Source: JAVJRN01 sp040218415
GTDB lineage: Bacteria > Bacteroidota > Bacteroidia > Cytophagales > Cyclobacteriaceae
Length of the DNA stretch: 64,000 nt
NCBI GenBank assembly: GCA_040218415.1
Contig: JAVJRN010000066.1
Span: 124,001-188,000, forward strand
Reading direction: 5' to 3'
In this document: positions 9,318-18,644 of the stretch, piece by piece
Layout: each line of letters opens with the position of its first letter
Numbering within the stretch: the stretch's first letter is position 1
Notes under the pieces: model-generated
The model's input: only the letters and a program-made list of their open reading frames with translations
Told to the model about the DNA's origin: nothing
The model's database searches: none
Translations under genes and position numbers: made by a program

Positions 9318-9964
9318 AAGTAAGGATTTCCTTTCTAGGAGCGAATTTTTCTGAATGCTCCAAGCCAAACGCTGCGATAGTTGGTTTACAAAGGACTTCA
9401 CTTGGTGTAGATGAAAGATGAGTAATTTAGTAAAGTTGCCGTTAGATGATTATTATTAGCATTATGGAATGGAATTTTCAAGACATCTAAAGATTGACAA
9501 TAGAAGGATTATTGTAAAGTGATAGTAATGCTGATTTATGATGACCCGCAGGCAGCCGAGAATTGGCCATACGACAGGAACGATGACCAGGCGAATTTAC
9601 TAGTTACTGTCAGATGGGTTGGGCACAGAGAATTTTACAAGACGCTTGTAAAAAAGCTAATTACCAAAATTGAGTTTCGACATTTCATGGTTGTAGTAAT
9701 TCCCACAAGTAATAGTTCTAAGGAACTGATCAAGAGTAAGGCCACATGAGTGAGCTACCGCATGTGGTTTATGATACTGTACTGCGTATTAAAAACGAAG
9801 CATGAAATGAAAGCAGCATAAACGCAAATCTCCTGATAATTATTATCCCAATGGTTAGCGTGAATAGGTTAGTATCCAAATGAGAGTTTATCCTATTTAA
9901 CATAATATAAATTATACAACATAATAAAGAATTTCCCGTAATGCGAGTGCAGCGAGTATTTAGC
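9318..9964. other. Non-coding stretch between padR and a dispersed repeat
   Basis: Holds one doubtful plus-strand frame (9519-9749, GTG start, 76 residues, no recognisable family) that ends at a small CCACATG/CATGTGG hairpin near 9742-9768. The last 70 bp resemble, weakly, the left flank of the repeat copy at 21.4 kb. Nothing else is supported. Confidence 0.5.
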
Positions 9965-10295
9965 ATAAAATCAGTTATCGTAACTTCAGTTCGATAACGG
10001 TAATGATCTTATGTAAAAGCAAATCACTATCAATGCTTGAGTCCATTGGATTATATGGTGATGCGCACGGCTAGTGATTATGTTAACCGCAGCGGCGAAC
10101 CGTCGGAAAATGCCGAACCACAACAAAGCTGGACTGTGACATGCACGTTTTTTCCGGACGGACGTTTCCGTTGAAGAACTTTTAGGTACGAAAGGTCAGA
10201 TTAATTTCAAATATACCATTCTCAGCGATAAGCCTAAGCGGCTCGGGAATTTGCCTGTGAACACGGGGGCGCCTAGCCTTGCTGGCCGACGCTTT
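9965..10295. repeat. 331-bp dispersed repeat, copy 1
   Basis: Aligns without gaps to 21478-21808 with eight mismatches that I counted (about 97.6% identity). It begins ATAAAATCAGTTATCG and ends GGCCGACGCTTT. It contains the block GATGCGCACGGCTAGTGATTA, variants of which recur at 29.7 and 42.3 kb. No long reading frame and no terminal inverted repeats were found. Confidence 0.9.
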
Positions 10296-10891
10296 GTTTG
10301 GCTCACTTCTGACCACCAGTACTTTATTCCGGAAGTAGCGCAGCGGATATCCTGAATCTCTTAAAACTCTTAGTAGAGTCTGAATAGCTCAAATGTCATA
10401 TGTGTTCGCTGTACGCCTTCAGGCCAGGCAGGCACTTCCTTTTTTCATTGGACTGGGCGTCCCCATAAAAAAGGAAGCAAAAAATCTAGCGGTGCTACGT
10501 TTCGCCAGAATAAAGCTTCCACGCTCAAGGCCAGCGCATGGCTCTGGTCGGGAACCCCGTTATTCTGTCAACCAGTCCGCGTAGACGTAGATCAAATTCT
10601 ACTTAACATAGTATTAAAAACACATCAATGCAGACTTTTTCGGTTATGGTCAACTTAATCGCCTTGTGGGAATAGATTTTACCTTCCATGGCTGCTTCCC
10701 GGTAAAAACATAAAGGTATTTTACATTTTTCTCATAATTCATAACATTCTCAAAATCACATAATATGTGTAATCACCTAAAATGATTTACGTGCTTTTTA
10801 TAATGTTCTTTAGAAAAACCATGTGTTCGTAGTTAGACAAATGATAAGTGGTATTGTGGGATCCTGTCATACTCATGATTTTATAACTATC
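10296..10891. other. Non-coding stretch with a long hairpin
   Basis: Contains an inverted repeat at 10435-10477: an 11-bp perfect arm CTTCCTTTTTT/AAAAAAGGAAG with further near-pairing towards a G/C-rich loop. The 63-codon frame across it (10393-10584) has biased composition and looks spurious. Confidence 0.5.
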
Positions 10892-11584
10892 TCAAAACCT
10901 GAAATTAAAGGCAAGATTGGTAAAGTAAGGCTGAATGTATGGTTGATAATTCGTGAAGTCGTAGTAAAACCGGTAACCAGCTCTAAAATCAACATCCACA
11001 TTTTCACTCAACTTTGCGCCGGCATTGAGTGATAAATATGCGTAGGCATTTTTATAAGAATACCAACCATCCTGCACCTGCGGGAAGACCTCCCTGTAAA
11101 AATCGGTATGATCATATTTCACTTTAAAAAGCCATTTATAATGTAACTCTGTACCAACATACCAACGTTCTGTATAATAGCCTGGCATCAGGCTTACCAT
11201 CCAATTATAAACATTGGCCTGATGAACCTTATTTTCAAGGTATTTATTTTCAGCCCCAAAGTTGAGAATGACATTAGACTTAGCCCGGTGATGCAAAAGC
11301 GTGGTTTGAAAATTTAGATTCAGGTCGTTGTAATTGAACTGAAACGTCTTCCATCCGATCTGACTTGTCAATTTCCTTTCGAAGCTACCCAGCCTAACAT
11401 TAAAGCTTCTGTTATAAGTAATTCCCCAAAAGAGCGCCGGATCAAACTCGAGGTTTAGCATCATCGAATGCTTCTTTTCTGTTCTAAATGCAAAGACGTT
11501 ATTGATATGCTGGGCATTTGTGACCTGTACGATGACAAGCAACATCCCTGTGATTAATAGTTTTTTCATGTTCATTTGATTCAT
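10892..11584 (-). CDS. Predicted outer-membrane beta-barrel protein
   Basis: About 230 residues with a signal peptide ending TNA-QH near residue 24 and regular amphipathic strands to the C-terminal Phe (LAFNFRF), the usual barrel ending. The ATG at 11584 overlaps the stop of the upstream hydrolase gene as ATGA (11581-11584), so translation is probably coupled; an ATG three codons later is an alternative start. It is the last gene of the minus-strand run from 13.3 kb. No family name recognised. Confidence 0.75.
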   Translation of the reverse strand: MNQMNMKKLLITGMLLVIVQVTNAQHINNVFAFRTEKKHSMMLNLEFDPALFWGITYNRSFNVRLGSFERKLTSQIGWKTFQFNYNDLNLNFQTTLLHHRAKSNVILNFGAENKYLENKVHQANVYNWMVSLMPGYYTERWYVGTELHYKWLFKVKYDHTDFYREVFPQVQDGWYSYKNAYAYLSLNAGAKLSENVDVDFRAGYRFYYDFTNYQPYIQPYFTNLAFNFRF

Positions 11585-12540
11585 TGATTGAAGTAAGCCC
11601 GGATTTTTGGAAGGGTAAGCGGATGATCAATGATCTCGTCATGATCTGCCCCTTCGATGACAAAAACTTCATTTTCATAAAGGTTAAAATGGATGGCCTG
11701 ATAGTTTCGCTGGTAAGCAGCACCTAAACGCTCTGTTGTACCTGCGATAAATAGCACTTCTTTTACAAAGTTTTCTTTGATTCCGTCGGTAAAGTCTGCG
11801 GTGTAGGACTTATCCCAGAGTCCCCTCCAGTCATTGAGGTAATAATTACATCTGAATCCCTGCCTGGTGTCAGTATATTCTATCCTTTGTCGTTCAAATT
11901 TGCTGGTCATTCGAAAGTAATCTCCAGCTTCATCATTACCTGGAAACAGATAATCGGAATTATTCAGGAAGGCCTGCAAATCTTTGTTAAAGAAATCAAC
12001 GGCAGCTGCTGTGGTATTTTCCATGGCAGGTTTATTCATTGGACCTGGTTCCATCAATACCAGCTTCTCTACCCTGTGAGGATGATTTTGCACATAGTAG
12101 GCGGCATAAGCTCCTCCCCAAGAGTGACCGATGAGGTAGAACTTTCGTTCCGGGCTGAAATGATTGCCAATTTCATCCAAATCCTTGAGATATTGTGGTC
12201 CCGTTAACTCACTACTGGGCACCCTTTCAGACAGACCTGCTCCACGCTGATCCCAAAACACCATGAAATATTCATTACTTAAAGGTTGCCATGCCAGGTA
12301 AGGTTTATAGCTGTTTCCCGGACCTCCATGCAGGATGATCAAAACAGGTTTTGTTGGATCTCCAAACGTTTCGAGGTGGAGCTTGGTACCATCTGACAAG
12401 GTAAAGCTTGGAAGTGTTGGGTCATTGGTTACCGTTTTCGGCACTAATGTACCCACTTCGATTGCATCCTGCTCGCAAGCACTGAACACAATTGAAATGG
12501 TCAGCGCTAATATTAGGTAAGTTTTAATTTTCATTTTCAT
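11581..12540 (-). CDS. Alpha/beta hydrolase lipoprotein, proline iminopeptidase-like (S33)
   Basis: About 319 residues from ATG 12540, which starts directly before a lipoprotein leader (lipobox VFSAC); a further 9 codons upstream are open but would spoil the leader. The S33 landmarks are LHGGPG (oxyanion loop), WDQRGAG, nucleophile elbow GHSWGG and a terminal GADHDEI histidine. S33 proline iminopeptidases remove N-terminal proline from peptides; the lipid anchor suggests periplasmic or surface peptide use. It lies between a CPBP protease gene upstream and a barrel protein gene downstream, all on the minus strand. Confidence 0.88.
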   Translation of the reverse strand: MKMKIKTYLILALTISIVFSACEQDAIEVGTLVPKTVTNDPTLPSFTLSDGTKLHLETFGDPTKPVLIILHGGPGNSYKPYLAWQPLSNEYFMVFWDQRGAGLSERVPSSELTGPQYLKDLDEIGNHFSPERKFYLIGHSWGGAYAAYYVQNHPHRVEKLVLMEPGPMNKPAMENTTAAAVDFFNKDLQAFLNNSDYLFPGNDEAGDYFRMTSKFERQRIEYTDTRQGFRCNYYLNDWRGLWDKSYTADFTDGIKENFVKEVLFIAGTTERLGAAYQRNYQAIHFNLYENEVFVIEGADHDEIIDHPLTLPKIRAYFNQ

Positions 12541-12590
12541 ATTTAAGTCTATTGATTGTAGGTCCATGATTTAATAGGGACATTGTATTT

Positions 12591-13313
12591 CTATTTGCTT
12601 ATAAATAAAGCCGTGAGTATGATTACATCCTGTAGAAAATGAATCAACCATGCCCAGAATATGCCTTTGGTTTCAAGTATGGATTTGGCAAGTAGCCACC
12701 CCAGGAATCCAGCGGCCAATACACCTGCTATTCCAACTGGGCTCCCCCAATAATGCACAGCCCCAAAGACTGCTCCGGATATGAAAGGCAACATTTGATC
12801 TGAGAAGACTCCTTTCAGTGCCACGATCACTCCAACCCGCGTGATGCTCTCTTCAACAAAGGCGTTGGTTAATGAAAACAAGAGGCTAAAAGGTAGGATC
12901 TTCCAAAGCATAGCAGGCTCTATCCCCTCACCATGAATTACCTGTAAGTAAATGATGATGGCCGTAACCACTGAAATTACCAGAGCAAAATCCCTTCCTT
13001 CATGCAACCAATTCCTGCCTGCTTTGGGCTTGATGAACAACGCTGGGACAGGCGTGATGGGAGCATCAATTTTTCCTTTTTGGAAATAGGTACGGAATAC
13101 GCTTGGTCTTGCCACTTTCAGTAGCCAAATAAATACCAATGCAATGAGCAAAGTAACGGGTTGATAGACCAGCTGACTGTTAAGAGCTGATGGAAAAGAA
13201 GCTACCAGTGAGATGCCTTGCACCCAGTGCCCCAGCACTGGCAAACTGCAGGTAAGCAATAGGACCAATCCAAACAGCAGATATCCATTGATTTTATAAG
13301 TATCAGTTTTCAT
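12591..13313 (-). CDS. CPBP family intramembrane metalloprotease
   Basis: 240 residues with six to eight membrane segments. The three CPBP (Abi/CAAX) motifs are present: EESITR (EExxxR), FGAVH (FxxxH) and HFLQD (HxxxD). Members cleave prenylated proteins or peptides inside the membrane, or serve in bacteriocin self-immunity; the substrate here is unknown. It precedes the S33-like hydrolase gene with a gap of about 50 bp, so the three minus-strand genes may be one operon. Confidence 0.9.
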   Translation of the reverse strand: MKTDTYKINGYLLFGLVLLLTCSLPVLGHWVQGISLVASFPSALNSQLVYQPVTLLIALVFIWLLKVARPSVFRTYFQKGKIDAPITPVPALFIKPKAGRNWLHEGRDFALVISVVTAIIIYLQVIHGEGIEPAMLWKILPFSLLFSLTNAFVEESITRVGVIVALKGVFSDQMLPFISGAVFGAVHYWGSPVGIAGVLAAGFLGWLLAKSILETKGIFWAWLIHFLQDVIILTALFISK

Positions 13314-13403
13314 GACTTATTAAAGAGTTTTGAGGTGATTGCCTGGTCAACGCAAAAGGTGACACAAACTCAAAGCGGCTGACCTTGCAACCACCCCATT
13401 TTT

Positions 13404-14057
13404 TTAGAATTTGAAACCGAGATATAGATTGGGCTCAAAAAGGAAATAGTTTCTCCATTTGTCGTCCATTGCCTTGAACGCTTCAGGAGTATTGGTATCA
13501 AGTACCCAGAATTGCGAATGCACTTGTGGCTCTATGAAAATGCGTTTTTCCTTTCCAAACGCAAAGTGATAGCCCAGATGAAAAGAGTTGTAAAGTTTAA
13601 ATCCTGTTACGCCAACTTTATCTCCGTTTTCATCTAAGTAGGTTTTAAACTGCGGTAAGATTTCCACTGTGGTGAACAATCCTTTCCAAAGGATGCGCTG
13701 ATAGGATATGCCTATACCAGATTCTCTTACATGACCAGGATAAAACTCACTTCCCGATTCTACTTTATCGAGGAGACCATCCCACCAGGTGATACCCATA
13801 GGTTGAAATAACCTCCAGGTGGCAAGCTTCACCCCTACTATATTCTTATTATCCAGGTTACGCTTGATATGAAACTCAATATGTTGGGTATGCTTACGGT
13901 TATCCCAAGACTTTTCAAATAGCTGTGGTACGATGATCATCGGCATGCTAACCCGATATTTGTACTTTACTTCCTCGTGGTTGTTGGTCGAAAAACTGCT
14001 CTGTGCAAATGCTCCAAAAGCACAAAGTGTAAAAATGAACATGAATAGATTTTTCAT
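13404..14057 (-). CDS. Hypothetical secreted protein, probable small barrel
   Basis: 217 residues with a clean signal peptide ending AFA-QSSF at about residue 19 and a strand-rich body ending LYLGFKF, the aromatic-terminated pattern of outer-membrane barrels. No family recognised. It lies about 90 bp upstream of the CPBP gene on the same strand and divergent from the TPR regulator at 14323, with which it shares a 265-bp upstream region. Confidence 0.7.
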   Translation of the reverse strand: MKNLFMFIFTLCAFGAFAQSSFSTNNHEEVKYKYRVSMPMIIVPQLFEKSWDNRKHTQHIEFHIKRNLDNKNIVGVKLATWRLFQPMGITWWDGLLDKVESGSEFYPGHVRESGIGISYQRILWKGLFTTVEILPQFKTYLDENGDKVGVTGFKLYNSFHLGYHFAFGKEKRIFIEPQVHSQFWVLDTNTPEAFKAMDDKWRNYFLFEPNLYLGFKF

Positions 14058-14322
14058 AATTTGATTGTTTAATGGTTTAAGTTTTTGATTTTGACTGAAG
14101 CTTGGCCTGCTGGAGGACTCACTTCACGTCAATCCTTAATCTTTTAATTGTGATTGACCATGCAAGAATGGGAAGGAATAGCAGTGCATTCGTCCTAAAA
14201 TGAAATCATGGACTTTTTGATGAATATTAAAACCTTTTAGAAGGTCTTTCATGAGAGATTCACCTACGACCTTGCTATTAAGGTTGTGAACACTTTAATT
14301 TTAACTACTTATTAACAAATCA

Positions 14323-16110
14323 TTGATCAACCAAAAATCCATAGCTGTTCTTCCACTTGAAAACCTGAGTTCAGATCCGGAAAACGAATACTTCTCAGAT
14401 GGTATGACGGAGGAAATCATTGCTGCACTGAGTAAGGTGAAAGGGTTGAAAGTAGCCGCCAGAACCTCTTCTTTTGCTTTCAAGGAGATCAAAAAAGATG
14501 TGCGCCATATCGGCAATGAATTGGGTGTATCGCTGGTTCTGGAAGGAAGTGTGAGGAAGTTTGGTGACCAGGTTCGAATCACGACCCAGCTCATAAGAAC
14601 GGACAATGGCTTTCAGATCTGGTCTGAGAATTTTAATAGAAAATTGGATGACATCTTTGCTTTACAAGATGAAATCAGTCTCTTAGTTGCAGAGCGAATA
14701 AGGGAGAATTACGGACACCTGGAGCTCAAAGAACATCTTGTCACGCCTAGCACGGAAAGTATTGATGCTTATGACAACTTTTTAAAAGCAAAGTTTTTTC
14801 TTAAAAAATGGAACCTCAAGGATATTCAAAAAGGTGCCTTGCTTTTTGAACAAAGCGCAAAACTCGACCCGGCTTTTGAGATGTCACTTTTTGGTGCGGG
14901 TCTGTGCTATAGTCTGCTTGGCTCCTGGGGTGCCATGGAAAAAGAATATGCATTTAAACGTGCCGAAGGCTATTTCCAGAAAGGTGGCGAAGGTCAGCGA
15001 CCAAAGTCTGTATATGCCTACCACAGTCTGGCTACTCATGAATTTTGGGGGTTGTGGGATTATCATGCTGCCAACAAATTGATCCTGGAAGCATTGAAAA
15101 TGGATCCTTATGAACCGGATGTCCATGAATGTCTTGCTGAGTTGCTTACAGCCCTTGGTGATTTTGATGCAGCTCTGTCATCTATCAATACCAGCATCCA
15201 ACACAATCCTCTCTCCCCTAATCATTTTTATACCCGTGCCAATATATATTATCAGCAAAAACAGTATGATTTAGCGCAAAGTGACCTAAACAAGTCCTTA
15301 GAAATTGATCCGGATTTTGCACTGTCTATCCAGCTGAAGTTAGCCTGCTGCATTCAACAACATAATCTGGAGGCTTTGAAAAAGTTGATTGATTCTCGCA
15401 GAGATCTGAAACATCCAGCGCAATACCTGATGCTATTTCACCTGACTCATGGTGATGAAGAAGTCAAAGAATCAGCTGTACGAGCAATGATAGAAAAACT
15501 GGGAGAAGTACAACCTCGACCGTTGATGGCATATGATCTGTATCTGATGGCTCAGATCTCATCCACCGAGGCGCTAGACATGCTTAAAATGAAATTAAGC
15601 AAGCAAATGGGACAGGTGGTTTACTTTAAACATGAAAACTTTTTAACACCCCTTCGAACTGATCAGGAGTATCAAAAGCTGGTTAGCCAGTATTTTCCGG
15701 ATGATCAATTAGAACACCCGAAAATCCTGCAAAACGCCACTTCAAGATCATTAATGTCTACAGAAGAGGTAAATCATTTTTCAGATATTTTGGAAGACCT
15801 AATGCTAAATGAACACCAGTACCTCGATACTTCACTGACCTTAAGAACATTGGCTGATACTATCAACCTGCATCCAAACAAGCTTTCATGGTTACTAAAT
15901 GAAAGACTTGAAAAAAACTTCAATGATTATGTGAATAGCTATCGACTGAAAGACTTCCAAAAGAAAGCGATCGATCCACAATACAGCCATCTGACGTTGC
16001 TTGGTCTTGCCTATGAAAGCGGTTTTACCTCCAAATCTGTTTTCAATGAATTCTTCAGAAAAAACACTGACTTAACTCCAAAAGCTTGGGTAAAGAAACA
16101 GAAGAAGTAA
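14323..16110 (+). CDS. TolB-like/TPR/AraC-type HTH regulator
   Basis: 595 residues in three parts. Residues 1-130 are the FlgO/TolB-N-like domain seen in cyclase-linked regulators (SIAVLPLENLSSDPENEYF, then VLEGSVRKFGDQVRIT). Residues about 150-350 are TPR units. Residues about 505-595 are an AraC-type double helix-turn-helix (LADTINLHPNKLSWLLN; LTLLGLAYESGFTSKSVF; TPKAWVKK). The nearest in-frame ATG is 27 codons into the domain, so translation must begin at a non-ATG codon; TTG at 14323 fits best. The cyclase gene starts one base after its stop. It is probably a transcriptional regulator; its targets are unknown. Confidence 0.88.
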   Translation: MINQKSIAVLPLENLSSDPENEYFSDGMTEEIIAALSKVKGLKVAARTSSFAFKEIKKDVRHIGNELGVSLVLEGSVRKFGDQVRITTQLIRTDNGFQIWSENFNRKLDDIFALQDEISLLVAERIRENYGHLELKEHLVTPSTESIDAYDNFLKAKFFLKKWNLKDIQKGALLFEQSAKLDPAFEMSLFGAGLCYSLLGSWGAMEKEYAFKRAEGYFQKGGEGQRPKSVYAYHSLATHEFWGLWDYHAANKLILEALKMDPYEPDVHECLAELLTALGDFDAALSSINTSIQHNPLSPNHFYTRANIYYQQKQYDLAQSDLNKSLEIDPDFALSIQLKLACCIQQHNLEALKKLIDSRRDLKHPAQYLMLFHLTHGDEEVKESAVRAMIEKLGEVQPRPLMAYDLYLMAQISSTEALDMLKMKLSKQMGQVVYFKHENFLTPLRTDQEYQKLVSQYFPDDQLEHPKILQNATSRSLMSTEEVNHFSDILEDLMLNEHQYLDTSLTLRTLADTINLHPNKLSWLLNERLEKNFNDYVNSYRLKDFQKKAIDPQYSHLTLLGLAYESGFTSKSVFNEFFRKNTDLTPKAWVKKQKK

Positions 16111-16111
16111 G

Positions 16112-17209
16112 ATGAACCTCGGATTGTCACCTAAAGCAAAACGAAACATCTCCAAAATCATCCCCTTTGCAGTGATTTGGGTGCTGAGTGGATGGGTTAT
16201 TATCATCACTGAAGTCGGAGTTACAAGGAACCAAAACCTGAACCCCGAAACAGATATTTCCTTTACAATACCCGTTCTCATTTTTGCAAATTTTGCAAAT
16301 GTTATTGTGGGTTTGATTGTAGGTTCGCTAGAAGTGATCTACTTGCAAAAGCGATTCGAATCCAGAAGCTTGAGGGCTAAGTTCTTTTACAAATTCCTGA
16401 TTTATTTATCTCTCTTTCTCATAGTTATTGTTGCCTTCTACCCTATTGCCTTCGCTTTAGATACTGACACCAATTTTAGCAGTGATGACGCGTGGGAAAA
16501 GCTGGCGAAATTTCTTACAAGCGTCTCATTCCTCACTACCCTATTCCAACTTTCAGTTTCACTAACCATCAGCTTAGTCTACTCCGCCATTAGTGAAAAC
16601 CTGGGACACAATGTTTTGATCAATTTTCTAACGGGGAAGTATCACAAACCTAAGAAAGAGGAACGTGTTTTTATGTTTCTGGACATGAAACAATCGACAA
16701 CCATCGCCGAACAGTTGGGTCATGAACAGTACTTCAATCTGTTGAGAGACTATTATGAAGTCATGTCAGATTCCATTATAAATTCACTCGGAGAAGTCTA
16801 TCAGTACATTGGTGATGAAGTGGTAATTACATGGGAATCTACCAAGGGCCTGACCAATCTTCATTGCATACAATGCTTCAAAGAGATCAAAAAGAGCATG
16901 AGTAATCATGCTGATAGCTTCAATAAAAAATATGGATTGATACCAGATTTTAAAGCAGGATTACATATTGGAGAAGTCACTACGGGAGAAATTGGCGCGC
17001 TAAAAAAAGAAATATTTTATACAGGAGATGTTCTTAACACCACAGCAAGAGTGCAAGGGATGTGCAATGAAAATAATACCGACTTGATCTTAACATCTGA
17101 CCTATTGAACCGCCTGGACAATCCCGATCAATGGAACGCTGAATACATTGGAGAGCTTCCATTAAAGGGAAAGTCCAAGCCTGTCAAACTGTATAGAATA
17201 AATCTCTAA
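16112..17209 (+). CDS. Membrane-anchored class III adenylate/guanylate cyclase
   Basis: 365 residues. Residues 1-170 contain four hydrophobic segments; residues 180-365 are a class III cyclase homology domain. Metal ligands are Asp191 (FLDMKQST) and Asp235 (YIGDEVVITW), and the transition-state region reads NTTARVQ. The purine-specifying residues cannot be fixed by eye, so cAMP versus cGMP is open. The gene begins one base after the stop of the TolB-TPR-AraC regulator, which implies one mRNA and a shared pathway: membrane-sensed nucleotide signalling linked to an AraC-type regulator. Confidence 0.92.
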   Translation: MNLGLSPKAKRNISKIIPFAVIWVLSGWVIIITEVGVTRNQNLNPETDISFTIPVLIFANFANVIVGLIVGSLEVIYLQKRFESRSLRAKFFYKFLIYLSLFLIVIVAFYPIAFALDTDTNFSSDDAWEKLAKFLTSVSFLTTLFQLSVSLTISLVYSAISENLGHNVLINFLTGKYHKPKKEERVFMFLDMKQSTTIAEQLGHEQYFNLLRDYYEVMSDSIINSLGEVYQYIGDEVVITWESTKGLTNLHCIQCFKEIKKSMSNHADSFNKKYGLIPDFKAGLHIGEVTTGEIGALKKEIFYTGDVLNTTARVQGMCNENNTDLILTSDLLNRLDNPDQWNAEYIGELPLKGKSKPVKLYRINL

Positions 17210-17222
17210 ACTGAGTTTTGTC

Positions 17223-18368
17223 CTACAAACCCGCACACTGCATCAACACTTTGACCATAAGCATGACCGCATCCTTCGAAGCACTCAATTGATTCAAAGT
17301 GCCCGCGAGATAAATATCCAACTCCGGACAATAGTACATAGAAGTGCCGTTTAACCCGGAGTGACCGATCACCGTCCATTTAGGTAAAACGGGAGAAAGT
17401 TTCTTAAAGTCAATTTTACGCAGACCGTAACCGTACTCCATGCCTTTGGTCTCATAAGTCCAGCCCTGCATTGCGTGAAGCGTTTCTTTAGATACCAATT
17501 CGCCATTCATTAAGGCCATCTGGAATTTGATCAAGTCCTTCCCAGTAGAAACTATTGCCCCTCCTGCCCAATCGGCACTTAAACTTCTCAATTGACTGAT
17601 CTCATAGTCATCCGCATACATCTCTGCCATTTTCAGCGTAGGTTTGTTTGGTTCTGATCGTGTATTGAGATAGGTCTGATCCATCTCAAGTGGCCGGAAA
17701 AGATGCTGATTAAAAAACTCATGCAAACTTGTTCCACTAACTTTTTCAATGATCATACCCAACAGCACATATTCCGTATCTGTATAAGAGTAGCCTTTAC
17801 CTGGAGCAAATGACGGATTAAAATGATCTTTAGCAAAAGTGACTAATTCTTCCGACTCCCATAGGCGATCCGGTTCCATCATTATCAAATCAAACATGCT
17901 GGGCGAACCATCTAGCGTTTCTTCTCCAAAATAGTCTGGCAGTCCTGATGTATGCTGCAACAAATGTGTGACTGTAATGGAGTCTTTGTAATTGATTCCA
18001 TTCAGGATATGTAAGTCTTCAATCATACCGGCAGGCAAATATTGCGCTATTCGGTCTTCAAAACCGATAAGCCCTTGATCTACCAGCAAACCGATCGCAG
18101 TGGACGTGAAGGTCTTACCTACACTTGCGGTGTAAAAAGGGTGCTCAGTTGTAACTACTTCACCATCTTTGAATTTTCCTTTGGCCGTATGCCACTCAAA
18201 ATCTGCGGATGGAGAATAAAGAGTCAAAAACAGATTATGTATGTTTTCATTCTTGAGTTGTTTGTCTAACAGTTTGTCAACTCTGCTAATTGTTTTATCG
18301 TGATCTTCTTGCCCCAAAACAGCCAGTGCAAGTGTGGCCCCTACAATTAATAATCCTAGCTTTTTCAT
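17223..18368 (-). CDS. Serine hydrolase, class C beta-lactamase/esterase family
   Basis: 381 residues with a signal peptide (about 19 residues, ending VLG-QED). The nucleophile motif is Ser82-Val-Gly-Lys85 (SxxK), the second motif is YTD in SYTDTEY instead of the usual YxN, and the third is HSG in GHSGLNG. The family includes D-Ala-D-Ala carboxypeptidases, esterases and AmpC-type lactamases; the substrate is not readable. The Asp for Asn change in motif two is a real deviation. It is convergent with the cyclase operon (13 bp between stops). Confidence 0.92.
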   Translation of the reverse strand: MKKLGLLIVGATLALAVLGQEDHDKTISRVDKLLDKQLKNENIHNLFLTLYSPSADFEWHTAKGKFKDGEVVTTEHPFYTASVGKTFTSTAIGLLVDQGLIGFEDRIAQYLPAGMIEDLHILNGINYKDSITVTHLLQHTSGLPDYFGEETLDGSPSMFDLIMMEPDRLWESEELVTFAKDHFNPSFAPGKGYSYTDTEYVLLGMIIEKVSGTSLHEFFNQHLFRPLEMDQTYLNTRSEPNKPTLKMAEMYADDYEISQLRSLSADWAGGAIVSTGKDLIKFQMALMNGELVSKETLHAMQGWTYETKGMEYGYGLRKIDFKKLSPVLPKWTVIGHSGLNGTSMYYCPELDIYLAGTLNQLSASKDAVMLMVKVLMQCAGL

Positions 18369-18644
18369 ATTCTCTTGAATTTAGTTTTGACGGCAAATTT
18401 TCTTATTGAAAGTGGTTCCTTCGTCCGAAATCTCATGCAGATGGAAACCCGCACTTTATTTCTATTTGGTATCAACTACTCCTACGAAATCAGCCGAATT
18501 ATAGTCAAAACTGACTCATAATTCATTTCTCAGATTAGAAAAGTCCTGATTTTCATTAAGCAGTCCCATCATATAATCTAAGACGAATAGCGCAGTTCGT
18601 CATTTCAATTTTGAGCCATCATTCAATCTCAAAACGAAAAAACA

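Noticed and set aside
9519..9749. 76-residue protein after padR
   Set aside because: No recognisable domain and no clear start; composition does not argue strongly for coding.
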